From Ruegeria halocynthiae (GTDB lineage Bacteria; Pseudomonadota; Alphaproteobacteria; Rhodobacterales; Rhodobacteraceae), in NCBI RefSeq assembly GCF_900106805.1, contig NZ_FNNP01000001.1, positions 124,001 to 188,000 of the forward strand: a stretch of DNA of 64,000 nucleotides, read 5' to 3'. A model generated the notes under the pieces. That model had not been told where the DNA came from and did no database searches. It saw only the letters and a list, made by a program, of their open reading frames with translations. This document shows, in pieces, positions 25,996 to 35,563 of the stretch. How positions within the stretch are numbered: the stretch's first letter is position 1; every line of letters begins with the position of its first letter. The position numbers were made by a program, and so were the translations under genes.

Positions 25996-27273
25996 ATGAC
26001 GCCTATTGATGACCATCCGCTGCGCTATGCGCTGGCTAACGAATTGCACGCGCGGCCATTTCCGGTGGCGTCCGCGCCTTGTACAGTCGTGTTTGTAGCG
26101 ATCAAGAAAACTGACGCCGCAGCAGCGCGGGATCGCAATCAGGATATGGCGCATCTGATCGACTTGTTGGATCGCCACGGTGCACAGCACCCGCAGCCTG
26201 GCGCGACGCACTATGCCGGGCAGATCGGGCGATATTGGCTGAAATGGGAACAGCACACAGAGTTTGTGACCTATACAGCCATCGCTCAAAATATCAGTGA
26301 GCGAGTTTTCAATCCTGCGGATTTCGAAGTGTTTCCGTCAGATTGGCTGGTGGCCAGCCCCGGTCGTCGGATCACCTCGATCATGATGCGTGCGGTTGAA
26401 CGCCCTGAGGATGCCGAAGTCACACAGGCACTGTCAGATTGGTTTGAGCCTGAGAGTTTGGCGGTGGCGAGTGTTCTGGATGACTCGGCCATTTGCGCCA
26501 GTGATTTCCGCATTGATCCGGCCGGGCACATGCGCTTCGCAATGTTTGTTTCGAAAGACGCCGGGCAGCGCAGAACCGGACGAATAATCCAACGTCTTTG
26601 TGAAATCGAGACCTACAAAGCGATGTCTATGCTTGGTTTCGCCCGTGTCAAAGATCTTACGCCGCGCATCGGTGAACTCGATAAGAAATTGTCCGATCTG
26701 ATGGTTGAGATGACAGATGATTCCGCAGCACCTGACGATTTGTTGCCGCAATTGCTGTCGACCTCGATCGAGCTGGAAACCATTTCCGCACGTAGTTCGT
26801 TTCGTTTCGGGGCGACCGGAGCTTACGAAGCGATCGTGAACCAAAGGATCGCGGTATTGCGTGAAGAGCGATTTCAGGGCCGCCAGAGCTTTGCTGATTT
26901 CATGATGCGCCGATATGATCCTGCGATCCGCACCGTGAAATCAACCGAGCGCCGTCTGCAGGCCCTTTCTGATCGGGCTATCCGGGCAGGCGAGTTGTTG
27001 CGGACCAGGGTTGATGTTGAACGCAGCGCGCAGAATCAGGCGTTGCTGGAGAGTATGGACCGCCGTGCTGATATGGCATTAAGGCTGCAGCACACTGTCG
27101 AAGGGCTCTCTGTGGTGGCGATCAGCTATTATGCGGTCTCGCTGGTCAGCTACTTGCTATTTCCGTTGACGAACGCCGGGATCAGCAAGGGGATGCTGAC
27201 GGCGGCAATTACGATCCCAGTTGTGCTTGGCGTTTGGTTCGCGGTCCGGCAAATCCGTAAACGGTTGGAATAG
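25996..27273 (+). CDS. DUF3422 family membrane-anchored protein
   Basis: The N-terminus DHPLRYALANELHARPF is the family signature. The large soluble region (about 370 residues) includes a long helical, probably coiled-coil part (ERRLQALSDRAIRAGELLRT, VDVERSAQNQALLESMDRR). Two hydrophobic segments at the C-terminus (VVAISYYAVSLVSYLLF and MLTAAITIPVVLGVWF) anchor it in the inner membrane. The function of the family is not established; the topology recalls CorA-like proteins with a large cytoplasmic domain. It appears monocistronic. Confidence 0.87.
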   Translation: MTPIDDHPLRYALANELHARPFPVASAPCTVVFVAIKKTDAAAARDRNQDMAHLIDLLDRHGAQHPQPGATHYAGQIGRYWLKWEQHTEFVTYTAIAQNISERVFNPADFEVFPSDWLVASPGRRITSIMMRAVERPEDAEVTQALSDWFEPESLAVASVLDDSAICASDFRIDPAGHMRFAMFVSKDAGQRRTGRIIQRLCEIETYKAMSMLGFARVKDLTPRIGELDKKLSDLMVEMTDDSAAPDDLLPQLLSTSIELETISARSSFRFGATGAYEAIVNQRIAVLREERFQGRQSFADFMMRRYDPAIRTVKSTERRLQALSDRAIRAGELLRTRVDVERSAQNQALLESMDRRADMALRLQHTVEGLSVVAISYYAVSLVSYLLFPLTNAGISKGMLTAAITIPVVLGVWFAVRQIRKRLE

Positions 27274-27344
27274 TCGGCATTTGCCAAAAATCGCAAGAGC
27301 TGTAGAACGGGAGTGATTTGGCAGCTTTCTCTCGAGGGTAATCC

Positions 27345-28481
27345 GTGATCGGTATTCTATCCGCATGGCGTGCAGTCGCCGCCATGTTTATCCTGAATGG
27401 TGCCCTGTTTGGCATATGGGCCTCGCGCATACCGGCGATACGCGACCGGCTGGAGCTGAGCCATGAGGCGTTAGGATATGGCCTGCTGTTCATGGCGGCG
27501 GGGGCGGTGTGTTCCTTTCCGATTACCGGACGGTTGACCGATCGGTTCGGGGCGGTGGCGATAACGCGGGTCATCGCAGTTCTTTATACGGGTTCGCTGA
27601 TCTTGCTTGCGTTTGCGGATCAGTTCTGGGCGCTGGCAGCGTTTCTGTTCATATTCGGGGCCTTTCACGGCTCGATGGACGTGGCCATGAACGCGTGGGC
27701 GGCCGAGGTCGAGCAAGCCTATGACAAGCCGGTCATGTCGTCGTTCCATGCGATGTGGAGCCTTGGGGCCGGTCTAGGGGCCCTCAGCGGCTATGCAGCG
27801 GTTCAACTGGGGTTGAGCGTGGTGCAGCATTTCCTGCTGGCAGGGGGCGTCGTTGTGGGGCTGGCTTTGGCTCTGTCCTGGGTGCGGTGGACATCTCGCC
27901 AGTCAGAGGCCAAGACAGGATCGGTCTTTGCATTGCCCTCGGGTGCTTTGGTGCTGGTTGGGTTTACCGCGCTATGCGGTGCTTTGGGTGAGGGTGCCGT
28001 TGCCGATTGGAGCGCGATTTACCTGCGTGATGTGACCGGTGCCACCGAAAGTATTGCCGCGCTGGGGTATGCGGTTTTTTCGGTGACAATGGTGCTATTC
28101 CGCTTGGCCGGTGGTTTTGTGATTTCCCGCGTTGGACCTGTTGCAACCGCGCGCTTTGGCGGGTTCTGTGCTGCACTGGGTATTTTTGCCGTGGTGTCGG
28201 CAGGAGAAGCAGGATTGGCTCTGACCGGGTTCGCTTTGATGGGGATCGGCTATGCAGTGATCATGCCCCTGGCGTTCAGCCGTGCCGCGAATGATCCTGA
28301 TATCCCACCGGGTCAGGCGATCGCAAGTGTTGCGACTTTAGGATACGGTGGGTTGCTGATCGGGCCGCCCTTGATCGGTTTTTTGGCCGAGTTGATGACC
28401 TTGAGGCTGGCCTTTGCGGTTCTGTTGCCGCTGGCTGTCCTGATCATCGTGTTGGCCGGCGCGCTGAAACGCGCCGGCTGA
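27345..28481 (+). CDS. MFS transporter, YbjJ-like
   Basis: This 378-residue protein has about 12 hydrophobic segments and a GRLTDRFGAVAITR loop between helices 2 and 3, the major-facilitator motif A. The segment FGAFHGSMDVAMNAWAAEVE followed by SSFHAMWSLGAGLGAL resembles the YbjJ/fucose-permease-like group. Translation begins with GTG at 27345. It converges on the peptide ABC permease genes, with a gap of only six bases between the stop codons. The substrate is unknown. Confidence 0.88.
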   Translation: MIGILSAWRAVAAMFILNGALFGIWASRIPAIRDRLELSHEALGYGLLFMAAGAVCSFPITGRLTDRFGAVAITRVIAVLYTGSLILLAFADQFWALAAFLFIFGAFHGSMDVAMNAWAAEVEQAYDKPVMSSFHAMWSLGAGLGALSGYAAVQLGLSVVQHFLLAGGVVVGLALALSWVRWTSRQSEAKTGSVFALPSGALVLVGFTALCGALGEGAVADWSAIYLRDVTGATESIAALGYAVFSVTMVLFRLAGGFVISRVGPVATARFGGFCAALGIFAVVSAGEAGLALTGFALMGIGYAVIMPLAFSRAANDPDIPPGQAIASVATLGYGGLLIGPPLIGFLAELMTLRLAFAVLLPLAVLIIVLAGALKRAG

Positions 28482-28487
28482 GATTTC

Positions 28488-29468
28488 TTAGCGGCCCCGA
28501 ATGCGGGGGTCGAGCGCGTCGCGCAGGCCGTCACCCAGATAGTTTACGCTGAGAACAGTCAACGAGATTGCCAGGCCGGGCCAGAACACGCGTTCAGGGT
28601 ATTGCTGCAGATAATCGACACCATCAAACAGCAGGCGGCCCCATGTCGGGAAGTCCGGCGGGAAGCCGAGGCCGAGGAAGGACAACGCGCTTTCCGTGAT
28701 GATCGCCGTTGCGATACCCAATGTGGCTGATACCATGATCGGGGACAGCACATTCGGCAGGATATGCCGCGTGATGATCTGTGTATTGCTGGTGCCGATG
28801 GACCGGGCGGCCAGAACGAACTCACGCTCCTTGATCGCCAGCACATCGCCACGCACAATCCGCGCCGTGGGCATCCATGAGGTAATCCCGATAGCACAGA
28901 CGATCAGGATAAAGATCCCGCGTTCCAGTCCGAAGGTTGCGGACAAAGGTTCGCGAAACAGCAGCATCATGACAAGCAGCAATGGCAGCAGGGGCAGGGC
29001 CAGGAACAGGTCCGTCAGGCGCATCAATGGTCCATCAAGACGTCTGAAGAACCCTGCAACGACCCCGACAAGTGACCCAAGGAACAGTGCCAGCAGCATC
29101 GCAGTGATGCCCACAGAGACCGAGGTCTGCCCACCCGACATCATCCGCGCTAAAATATCGCGCCCGAGCTGGTCGGTCCCGAATGGATGCGCCCAGCTGG
29201 GGCCCTGGTTGCGGGAACGGATGTCGATCTGCGTGGGATCAATGCTCCAGAGATATGGCCCAAGATAGACGCCAGCTACGATGATGATGAACAGGATCGC
29301 TCCGATCATTGCGCCTTTGTGGGTCTTGAACTGGTCCCACACATCACGCCATTGGCTGCGGGGTGGGGTGGCCAGTTCTTCCATGACGTCGGCGGTTGGC
29401 AGCGCGGTCGAGGCGGGTGCAAGTCCTTCGTCGGGGACCAGAGTGTCGGTACGATCGTGATCAGTCAT
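28488..29468 (-). CDS. peptide ABC transporter permease, DppC/OppC type
   Basis: This inner-membrane permease has a soluble N-terminus of about 45 residues, one helix, a periplasmic segment and then a five-helix core. The OppC signature HPFGTDQLGRDILARMMSGG and the EAA loop region (SEAL-like ESALSFLGLGFPPDFPTWG) are present. Its start overlaps the partner permease gene by eight bases. It belongs with the binding protein upstream and the divergent ATPase gene at 32551. Confidence 0.93.
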   Translation of the reverse strand: MTDHDRTDTLVPDEGLAPASTALPTADVMEELATPPRSQWRDVWDQFKTHKGAMIGAILFIIIVAGVYLGPYLWSIDPTQIDIRSRNQGPSWAHPFGTDQLGRDILARMMSGGQTSVSVGITAMLLALFLGSLVGVVAGFFRRLDGPLMRLTDLFLALPLLPLLLVMMLLFREPLSATFGLERGIFILIVCAIGITSWMPTARIVRGDVLAIKEREFVLAARSIGTSNTQIITRHILPNVLSPIMVSATLGIATAIITESALSFLGLGFPPDFPTWGRLLFDGVDYLQQYPERVFWPGLAISLTVLSVNYLGDGLRDALDPRIRGR

Positions 29469-30468
29469 AGCGAATCCTCGGGTCCAGAATGCCGTACAAA
29501 ACGTCTGCGATCAGGTTGAACACTACGATCAACACGGCAAAGATGAAGGTCAGGGTCTGCACCATCGGTAGGTCATTGGCCTGAATGGCCCCGATCAGCA
29601 ACTGGCCGATGCCGTTCACCTTGAACACCTGTTCAGTGATGATCGCGCCGCCGAAGATGGCCGGGATACCCAGCGCAATCACGGTGACCACAGGGATCAT
29701 CGAGTTTCGCAGGACGTGAACCATAACGACTGTGTATTCACTCAGGCCCTTGGCGCGGGCGGTGCGGACGTAATCCTGATTGAGATTGTCCAGCATCGAG
29801 GCGCGCATGAACCGGCTAAGCTGTGCAGTGATCTGCAGGGCCAGAACCATAACCGGCATGATCATCTGTTTCAGCTGCAGCATGAAACTGTCCCAACTGT
29901 TCACAACAAGCGTGGTGTCATAGATCGACGGGAACCAACCCAACTGCACCGAGAAGATTACGATCACCAGAACTCCCGAGAAGAACGGCGGGACTGAGAA
30001 GCCGATCATGGAAACGAATGTTCCCATCTGGTCAAACCAGGAATATTGGCGGTAGGCGGAATAGATGCCGATGGGCAGGGCGATCAGGATGGCGACTACA
30101 TAAGCGGTGCCAACAACCCACAGGGTCTGTGGGATACGCTGAACGACGATATCCATGACGGGCGAGCGGGTCTGCCACGAAATCACACGCAGGTCACCTT
30201 CGGAGAAGGTTGTGCCGAACATTGCGTCGACCAGAACCTGTGGTTCGATCCAGAAGAATTGCACGATCCATTTCCAGAACCGGATATGCATCGGCTGACC
30301 GAGGCCGAGGGCCTCGCGCATCTTCTCTTTGACTTCGGGGGGAACAGTGAGCGGGACCTGCGCCATCGGATCGCCAGGTGCGAGTTCGAGAAGCAGGAAG
30401 ATGACAAGACTGATGAACAAAAGCGTCGGAACCGCCAGCACCAGCCGTCTTATGGTAAAATTGAGCAT
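29461..30468 (-). CDS. peptide ABC transporter permease, DppB/OppB type
   Basis: This 335-residue permease begins MLNFTIRRLVLAVPTLL, the usual DppB start, and continues with LLLELAPGDPMAQ, a long periplasmic region and the core with RAKGLSEYTVVMVHVLRNS as the EAA loop for ATPase contact. It is separated from the upstream binding-protein gene by 91 bases containing a strong hairpin, so it is probably expressed at a lower level than the binding protein. Confidence 0.93.
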   Translation of the reverse strand: MLNFTIRRLVLAVPTLLFISLVIFLLLELAPGDPMAQVPLTVPPEVKEKMREALGLGQPMHIRFWKWIVQFFWIEPQVLVDAMFGTTFSEGDLRVISWQTRSPVMDIVVQRIPQTLWVVGTAYVVAILIALPIGIYSAYRQYSWFDQMGTFVSMIGFSVPPFFSGVLVIVIFSVQLGWFPSIYDTTLVVNSWDSFMLQLKQMIMPVMVLALQITAQLSRFMRASMLDNLNQDYVRTARAKGLSEYTVVMVHVLRNSMIPVVTVIALGIPAIFGGAIITEQVFKVNGIGQLLIGAIQANDLPMVQTLTFIFAVLIVVFNLIADVLYGILDPRIRYD

Positions 30469-30517
30469 TAAGAGGCGCCTTTATATGCGTCTTCTTGTTG
30501 GGATGGTGTGCAAATGA

Positions 30518-30542
30518 CCGCGCCCCGAAGGTCGGGGCGCGG
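30518..30542 (-). terminator. strong hairpin between binding-protein and permease genes
   Basis: CCGCGCCCCGA (30518-30528) pairs perfectly with TCGGGGCGCGG (30532-30542) over a three-base loop. It lies 17 bases downstream of the binding-protein stop on the minus strand, without a T-run. Such hairpins commonly stabilise the binding-protein mRNA or attenuate read-through into permease genes. Confidence 0.7.
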
Positions 30543-30559
30543 GTTTGCAAGATTAACGT

Positions 30560-32266
30560 TTAGGAACCGGTTTTACGGTACCAGTCGGCTGCGTTCCACA
30601 GCTCGCTGTCCCATACGTTCAGGACTACACCACCCAAGGTGTTTGCGTGCGCCGACAGACGACCACGGTGGACCAGCGGGATCATACCGCCGTTTTCAAC
30701 CATGATATCATTCAGCTTTTTCGCGATCTCGGCGCGCTGCTCCAGACCGGCGGTTTCGGCCAGTTGACCATGCAGCTTGTCGAACTCTTCGTTGCAGAAG
30801 CGGCTGATGTTTTCGCCCTGCCACTGCGAATCCGGACGCGGTGCCTTGTCGCACAGGCCGTTGCCCAGATAGGACTGCGGGTCCGTGCCGTTGAAGGTGT
30901 TGGCGTACATTTCAACATCGGCATAGAACTTCTGGAAGGTATCGGGCGAGCCCGGGTCACCGCCGAAGAAGACCGACGCGTTGATGTTACGCAGTTCGGT
31001 TTCAACACCGATCTGGCTCCACCATTCCTTGACCAGTGCCTGGAAATCCTGGCGGACGGCGTTGGTTGAAGTCTGGTAAACGATCTTCAGCGGAACACCG
31101 TCTTTTTCACGGATACCGTCGCCATCAGTGTCAACGATGCCAGCATCATCCAGCAGCTTCTTCGCGCCTTCGATATCCTGCGTGTCGCAGGTCATCGAGG
31201 TCGAGTTGAACGCAGCAGGGGCCGGTACCCAGTTACAGGTCACTTTGCCTGCCTGACCATAACCAATCTCAACCAGTAGCGGGCGGTCGATAGCCATGGA
31301 CAGTGCCTTGTAAACGGCAGGGTCCTGCAGGAACGGGTGCGGATGCGCAGCGGTCGCGCGCTCACCTTCCGGCAGATCAGGCGATGGGTTGGTTTGGTTC
31401 AACATGATACGCTCGACCAGCGGACCGAAGCCAGCGACCGGGGTACCTTTACCGCCTTCCTGCATCTGCGCGATAACTTCGGGCGCCAGCTGCAGGTTCC
31501 AGGCATAGTCGAACTCGCCAGTTTCCATGACCGCACGACCAGCCGCAGTTGCATCACCGCCGCCCTTAAAGGTCACGGTTGCAAAAGCAGGCTTCGCCGG
31601 GTCACGGTAGTTGTCGTTTGCCTTGAAGGTGATCACGTCATTCGGCTTGAACTCGGTGACGACAAACGGGCCGGTGCCGATCGGGTTAAAGTTCTGATCC
31701 GTGCATTCGGGTGCTTTTGCGCCCACACAATCGGCAAACTGAGCGGCTTGAATGATCGGGCTTTCGCCGCCGACAAAGGGTCCGTATGGGAACGGGGTTG
31801 GCGCGTCGAAGGTGACCTTGACGGTCAGGTCATCCACGGCCTCGACCGCGGTCACACCTTCAAATTTAGTGACCTGCGCACATCCGCCTTCGGGGTGCAT
31901 GCAGTAATCGGCCGTGAATTTCACGTCAGCCGAGGTGAACGGTGTGCCGTCTGACCAGGTGATTCCCGGCGCAATTTTCCAGGTGATCGAGGTCAGGTCT
32001 TCGCTGACGCCGCCATTTTCAACGGTTGGGATTTCGGACGCGAGGAAAGGAACCATGTTGCCGTCTTGGTCATAGCGAGCCAGCGGTTCAATCACCAGCG
32101 AAGCCGATTCCACATCCTTGGTGCCGCCCGAAAGGAACGGGTTCAAGATCGAAGGGGCTTGCCAGTAAATGATGCTGACATTGCCGTCCGACCCGCGCTC
32201 GGCCATGGCCATCGGGGCCATCGCCGTGCTCGCAATCGCACCAAGCAAAAGGGTCTTGATTTTCAT
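30560..32266 (-). CDS. peptide ABC transporter substrate-binding protein (family 5)
   Basis: This periplasmic binding protein carries a signal peptide, MKIKTLLLGAIASTAMAPMAMA, cut before ERGSDGN. Family-5 features are visible: IEPLARYDQDGNMVPFLASE, WKIAPGITWSDGTPFTSADV, and the C-terminal half with ALSMAIDRPLLVEIGYGQAG. At about 568 residues it is a little longer than DppA. Paired Cys in the N-terminal lobe (DYCMHPEGGCAQ, FADCVGAKAPEC) may form disulphides. I chose the ATG at 32266 with GGAG six bases before; ATGs at 32269 and 32287 are alternatives. It diverges from the ATPase gene. Confidence 0.92.
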   Translation of the reverse strand: MKIKTLLLGAIASTAMAPMAMAERGSDGNVSIIYWQAPSILNPFLSGGTKDVESASLVIEPLARYDQDGNMVPFLASEIPTVENGGVSEDLTSITWKIAPGITWSDGTPFTSADVKFTADYCMHPEGGCAQVTKFEGVTAVEAVDDLTVKVTFDAPTPFPYGPFVGGESPIIQAAQFADCVGAKAPECTDQNFNPIGTGPFVVTEFKPNDVITFKANDNYRDPAKPAFATVTFKGGGDATAAGRAVMETGEFDYAWNLQLAPEVIAQMQEGGKGTPVAGFGPLVERIMLNQTNPSPDLPEGERATAAHPHPFLQDPAVYKALSMAIDRPLLVEIGYGQAGKVTCNWVPAPAAFNSTSMTCDTQDIEGAKKLLDDAGIVDTDGDGIREKDGVPLKIVYQTSTNAVRQDFQALVKEWWSQIGVETELRNINASVFFGGDPGSPDTFQKFYADVEMYANTFNGTDPQSYLGNGLCDKAPRPDSQWQGENISRFCNEEFDKLHGQLAETAGLEQRAEIAKKLNDIMVENGGMIPLVHRGRLSAHANTLGGVVLNVWDSELWNAADWYRKTGS

Positions 32267-32550
32267 CATACACTCCATGTTGGACACTTCCGTGTCTCGA
32301 TTATCTCCGCGAGGCCCGCGGATTCAGCGTTGCCGGGCTTGGGTGCAAGGCGCTGTAAAAAAACGTAAATGCCATTCACGTTTCGTAGATACCGCCCTCT
32401 CCCAAAAACGGTTACGCGGCGTATCGAAACAGAGTTTTTGAAAATTGCAAGCCTTGCCGCTGCGAAATTCTGCAATGGGTTTGACTTTTCCCACCCCCCG
32501 GCCTTAGCGTTTGGCACTTAATCCGAAAAGCCGCCAAGGGGAGAGCGCGC

Positions 32551-34371
32551 GTGCTGGATCAGCCAATTGCCCAGATCAAAAAACTACGGGTCGAATTTCA
32601 AACTAAGGATGGCCCGGTGGTCGGGGTCGAGGATGTCTCATTCGAGGTTAACCCAGGCGAAACCGTCTGTATCGTTGGAGAATCAGGGTCGGGAAAGTCG
32701 GTCTCGTCCCTGTCGCTGATGCGATTGGTCGAGTTCGGCGGTGGCGAGATTGCCGGGGGGCAATTGCTGTTCGATCGCCGCAATGGCGACGAAATGGACC
32801 TGTCAAATGCCGATCAGGATCTGATGAAACAGATTCGCGGAAACGAGATCGGAATGATTTTTCAGGAGCCGATGACAGCTCTGAATCCGGTGTTCACGGT
32901 CGAGCGGCAACTGACCGAAGGTTTGCGAATCCACAAGGACATGACGAAAGCGCAAGCCGAGGCGCGCGCGCTGGAGCTGCTGCGTCAGGTGCGAATCCCT
33001 GAACCGGAACGGCGCCTGAAACAATATCCGCATGAACTGTCAGGCGGTATGCGTCAGCGAGTGGTGATCGCCATGGCCATGGCGTGTGAGCCGCGCCTGC
33101 TGATCGCGGACGAACCGACCACCGCGCTGGACGTGACCATTCAGGCAGAGATTTTGGCACTGATGGACCGTCTCAAACGCGAAACCGGGACGGCGGTGAT
33201 GTTCATCACCCACGACATGGCCGTGGTAGCACAAATGGCGGACCGCGTGGTGGTCATGTTCCGCGGTAACAAGGTTGAGGAAGGAACGGTCAACGAGATA
33301 TTCGAGAACCCGCAGCATGACTACACCAAGTCACTTTTGGCGGCGGTTCCGAAACTGGGTGAAATGCAGGGCAAAGCTGCGCCTGAACCAATGAAGTTAT
33401 TGGGTGAGGAAGGCCAGAATATCGCACCGATCCCCGGCACGAACGAAGTCCTGTTGACCGTAAAGAACCTGACCACGCGCTTTGCGGTCAAAGGTGGATT
33501 GCTGCGCCGGACCATCTCGAATGTTCATGCGGTCGAGGATGTTTCGTTTACGCTGAACAGGGGGCAAACGCTCAGCCTCGTGGGCGAATCCGGGTGCGGT
33601 AAGTCTTCGGCAGGACGCTCGATTCTGCGGCTGGTCGAGCCTATGGCGGGTGAGGTCGATCTGGACGGCGTTGACATCATGAAGCTGGATCCGTCAGGCC
33701 TGCGCAAGGCCCGGCTGGACATGCAGATGATTTTTCAGGACCCGTTCGCCTCGCTCAACCCGCAGATGCAGCTGGTCGATCAGGTCGCTGAACCGATGCG
33801 CAACTATGGTGTTGCGTCTGGCTCCGAATTGCAGGATCGCGTAGCGCAGCTGTTCGACAAGGTACAACTGCCGCGCAGCTTCATGCGCCGTTTCCCGCAT
33901 GAGATGTCAGGGGGGCAGCGTCAACGGATCGCAATCGCGCGTGCCTTGGCGCTGAATCCCAAGCTCATCATCGCGGATGAGGCGGTTTCGGCTCTGGACG
34001 TTTCGGTGCAGGCACAAGTGCTGAATCTGATGATGGAACTGCAGTCCGAGCTTGGCCTCAGTTACCTGTTTATCAGTCACGATATGGCCGTGGTCGAACG
34101 CGTCAGTCATCATGTCGGCGTGATGTATCTGGGACGTATCGTTGAACTCGGACCGCGCGCCCGAGTGTTCGAAAACCCGCAACACGCTTATACACAAGCC
34201 TTGATGAAAGCGGTTCCGATTGCTGATCCGAACAAGCGAAAATCAGAGAAGGATCTGAATTTCAAACCGATCCCGTCCCCCATTCATCCGATCGGTTATG
34301 CGCCCGAACCCTCGCAGTACAACGAGGTTGAGCCGGGTCATTTTGTTCTGACCACTGACAGTGGATATTGA
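32551..34371 (+). CDS. fused dual-domain peptide ABC transporter ATPase (OppD-OppF type)
   Basis: One 606-residue chain carries both ATPases of an Opp/Dpp system. The first domain has Walker A GESGSGKSVS, signature LSGGMRQR and Walker B LLIADEPTTALD. The second has Walker A GESGCGKSSA, signature MSGGQRQR and Walker B LIIADEAVSALD. Each domain is followed by the oligopeptide-transporter C-terminal segment. It starts with GTG after GGGGAGAG and reads divergently from the binding-protein and permease genes, across 263 bases of non-coding DNA. The M20 peptidase genes follow directly. Confidence 0.95.
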   Translation: MLDQPIAQIKKLRVEFQTKDGPVVGVEDVSFEVNPGETVCIVGESGSGKSVSSLSLMRLVEFGGGEIAGGQLLFDRRNGDEMDLSNADQDLMKQIRGNEIGMIFQEPMTALNPVFTVERQLTEGLRIHKDMTKAQAEARALELLRQVRIPEPERRLKQYPHELSGGMRQRVVIAMAMACEPRLLIADEPTTALDVTIQAEILALMDRLKRETGTAVMFITHDMAVVAQMADRVVVMFRGNKVEEGTVNEIFENPQHDYTKSLLAAVPKLGEMQGKAAPEPMKLLGEEGQNIAPIPGTNEVLLTVKNLTTRFAVKGGLLRRTISNVHAVEDVSFTLNRGQTLSLVGESGCGKSSAGRSILRLVEPMAGEVDLDGVDIMKLDPSGLRKARLDMQMIFQDPFASLNPQMQLVDQVAEPMRNYGVASGSELQDRVAQLFDKVQLPRSFMRRFPHEMSGGQRQRIAIARALALNPKLIIADEAVSALDVSVQAQVLNLMMELQSELGLSYLFISHDMAVVERVSHHVGVMYLGRIVELGPRARVFENPQHAYTQALMKAVPIADPNKRKSEKDLNFKPIPSPIHPIGYAPEPSQYNEVEPGHFVLTTDSGY

Positions 34372-34376
34372 CCCTC

Positions 34377-35543
34377 ATGGCTGAGCGCCTGTCTCCGCTG
34401 GAGATCATGACCAAGCTGATCTCGTTCCCGACCGTCAGCCGTGACACGAATCTGCCGCTGGTGGATTGGGTTGAGGGGTATCTGCAAAGCCATGGAATCG
34501 AATCCCATTGCTGGCCCGATCCGGATCAGCCGCATAAGGCGGCAATTTTCGCGCATGTTGGGCCCCTGCAGGAGGGCGCGATCGTCCTGTCAGGCCATAC
34601 GGATGTTGTGCCCATCGATGGCCAGCCCTGGGATACTGATCCTTTTGTCGTGACCGAAAAGGATGGCAAGTATTTCGGGCGCGGCACCTGTGATATGAAG
34701 GGATTTGACGCGCTGGCGATCTGGGCTTTGATCGAGGCGCACCACGCAGGCGTCAAACGCCCCCTGCAACTGGCGCTGAGTTTTGATGAAGAAGTCGGCT
34801 GCACCGGTGCACCGCCGATGATCCAAGCGATGCAGAAGGTCTTGCCCAAAGGCTCGGCGGTGATCGTGGGTGAACCGTCGATGATGCAGGCCGTTACCGG
34901 ACACAAGGGCGGTTTTGGCTATGACACGCATGTGGTGGGGTTCGAAGTTCATAGTTCGATCATGCACACAGGTGTCAACGCGATCATGGAGGCAGCGCCT
35001 TTGATCGACTGGGCCAGTCAGCGAAACGCCGAAAACATGGCTGCACGACCATCGGACATGGCCGCCGTGTTCGATCCCCCTTGGACCACCTGCCATGTGG
35101 GCATGATCGAGGGTGGTACGGCGCATAACATCACCGCCAAGGATTGCCGGTTCATGATGGATTTCCGGGTCGTTCCGGGCGAAAGTGCTGCCCAATGGCG
35201 CGATGCTTATCTTGATCTGGTCCGACAGGCAGAGGCGCGGATGCAGGCCGTAAATCCAGAAGCGCGCATTGATGTGTCCGATCATTTCGCAGTACCTGCC
35301 TTGGTGCCTGAAACCGAAGGTGAGGCTGAGATGCTGGTGCGTTCCCTGACAGGGGACAATGCTTCTCATGTCGTTAGCTACGGCACCGAGGCCGGACAGT
35401 TTCAGGAAGCTGGGTATTCGGCGGTAATCTGTGGCCCCGGCGATATTGCGCAAGCGCATCAACCAAATGAATTCATAGAAGTTTCACAGTTCAACGCTGG
35501 CCACCAGTTCATGCAGCGTCTGGTCCAGCGCCTCTGCGAGTAA
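34377..35543 (+). CDS. argE: M20 deacetylase, acetylornithine deacetylase-like
   Basis: This is an ArgE-type zinc hydrolase of 388 residues. LSGHTDVVPIDGQPW holds the first metal His and the catalytic Asp region, FGRGTCDMKGFD the bridging Asp, LSFDEEVGCTGAPPM the catalytic Glu pair, and VSYGTEAGQFQEAGY the C-terminal part. It starts five bases after the ATPase stop; a TTG at 34368 overlapping that stop is also in frame. The context with a peptide transporter suggests that it removes an N-acyl group from an imported compound rather than serving arginine biosynthesis, so the symbol reflects family only. Confidence 0.85.
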   Translation: MAERLSPLEIMTKLISFPTVSRDTNLPLVDWVEGYLQSHGIESHCWPDPDQPHKAAIFAHVGPLQEGAIVLSGHTDVVPIDGQPWDTDPFVVTEKDGKYFGRGTCDMKGFDALAIWALIEAHHAGVKRPLQLALSFDEEVGCTGAPPMIQAMQKVLPKGSAVIVGEPSMMQAVTGHKGGFGYDTHVVGFEVHSSIMHTGVNAIMEAAPLIDWASQRNAENMAARPSDMAAVFDPPWTTCHVGMIEGGTAHNITAKDCRFMMDFRVVPGESAAQWRDAYLDLVRQAEARMQAVNPEARIDVSDHFAVPALVPETEGEAEMLVRSLTGDNASHVVSYGTEAGQFQEAGYSAVICGPGDIAQAHQPNEFIEVSQFNAGHQFMQRLVQRLCE

Positions 35544-35563
35544 TACCCGAAGGGAGATTGAAG

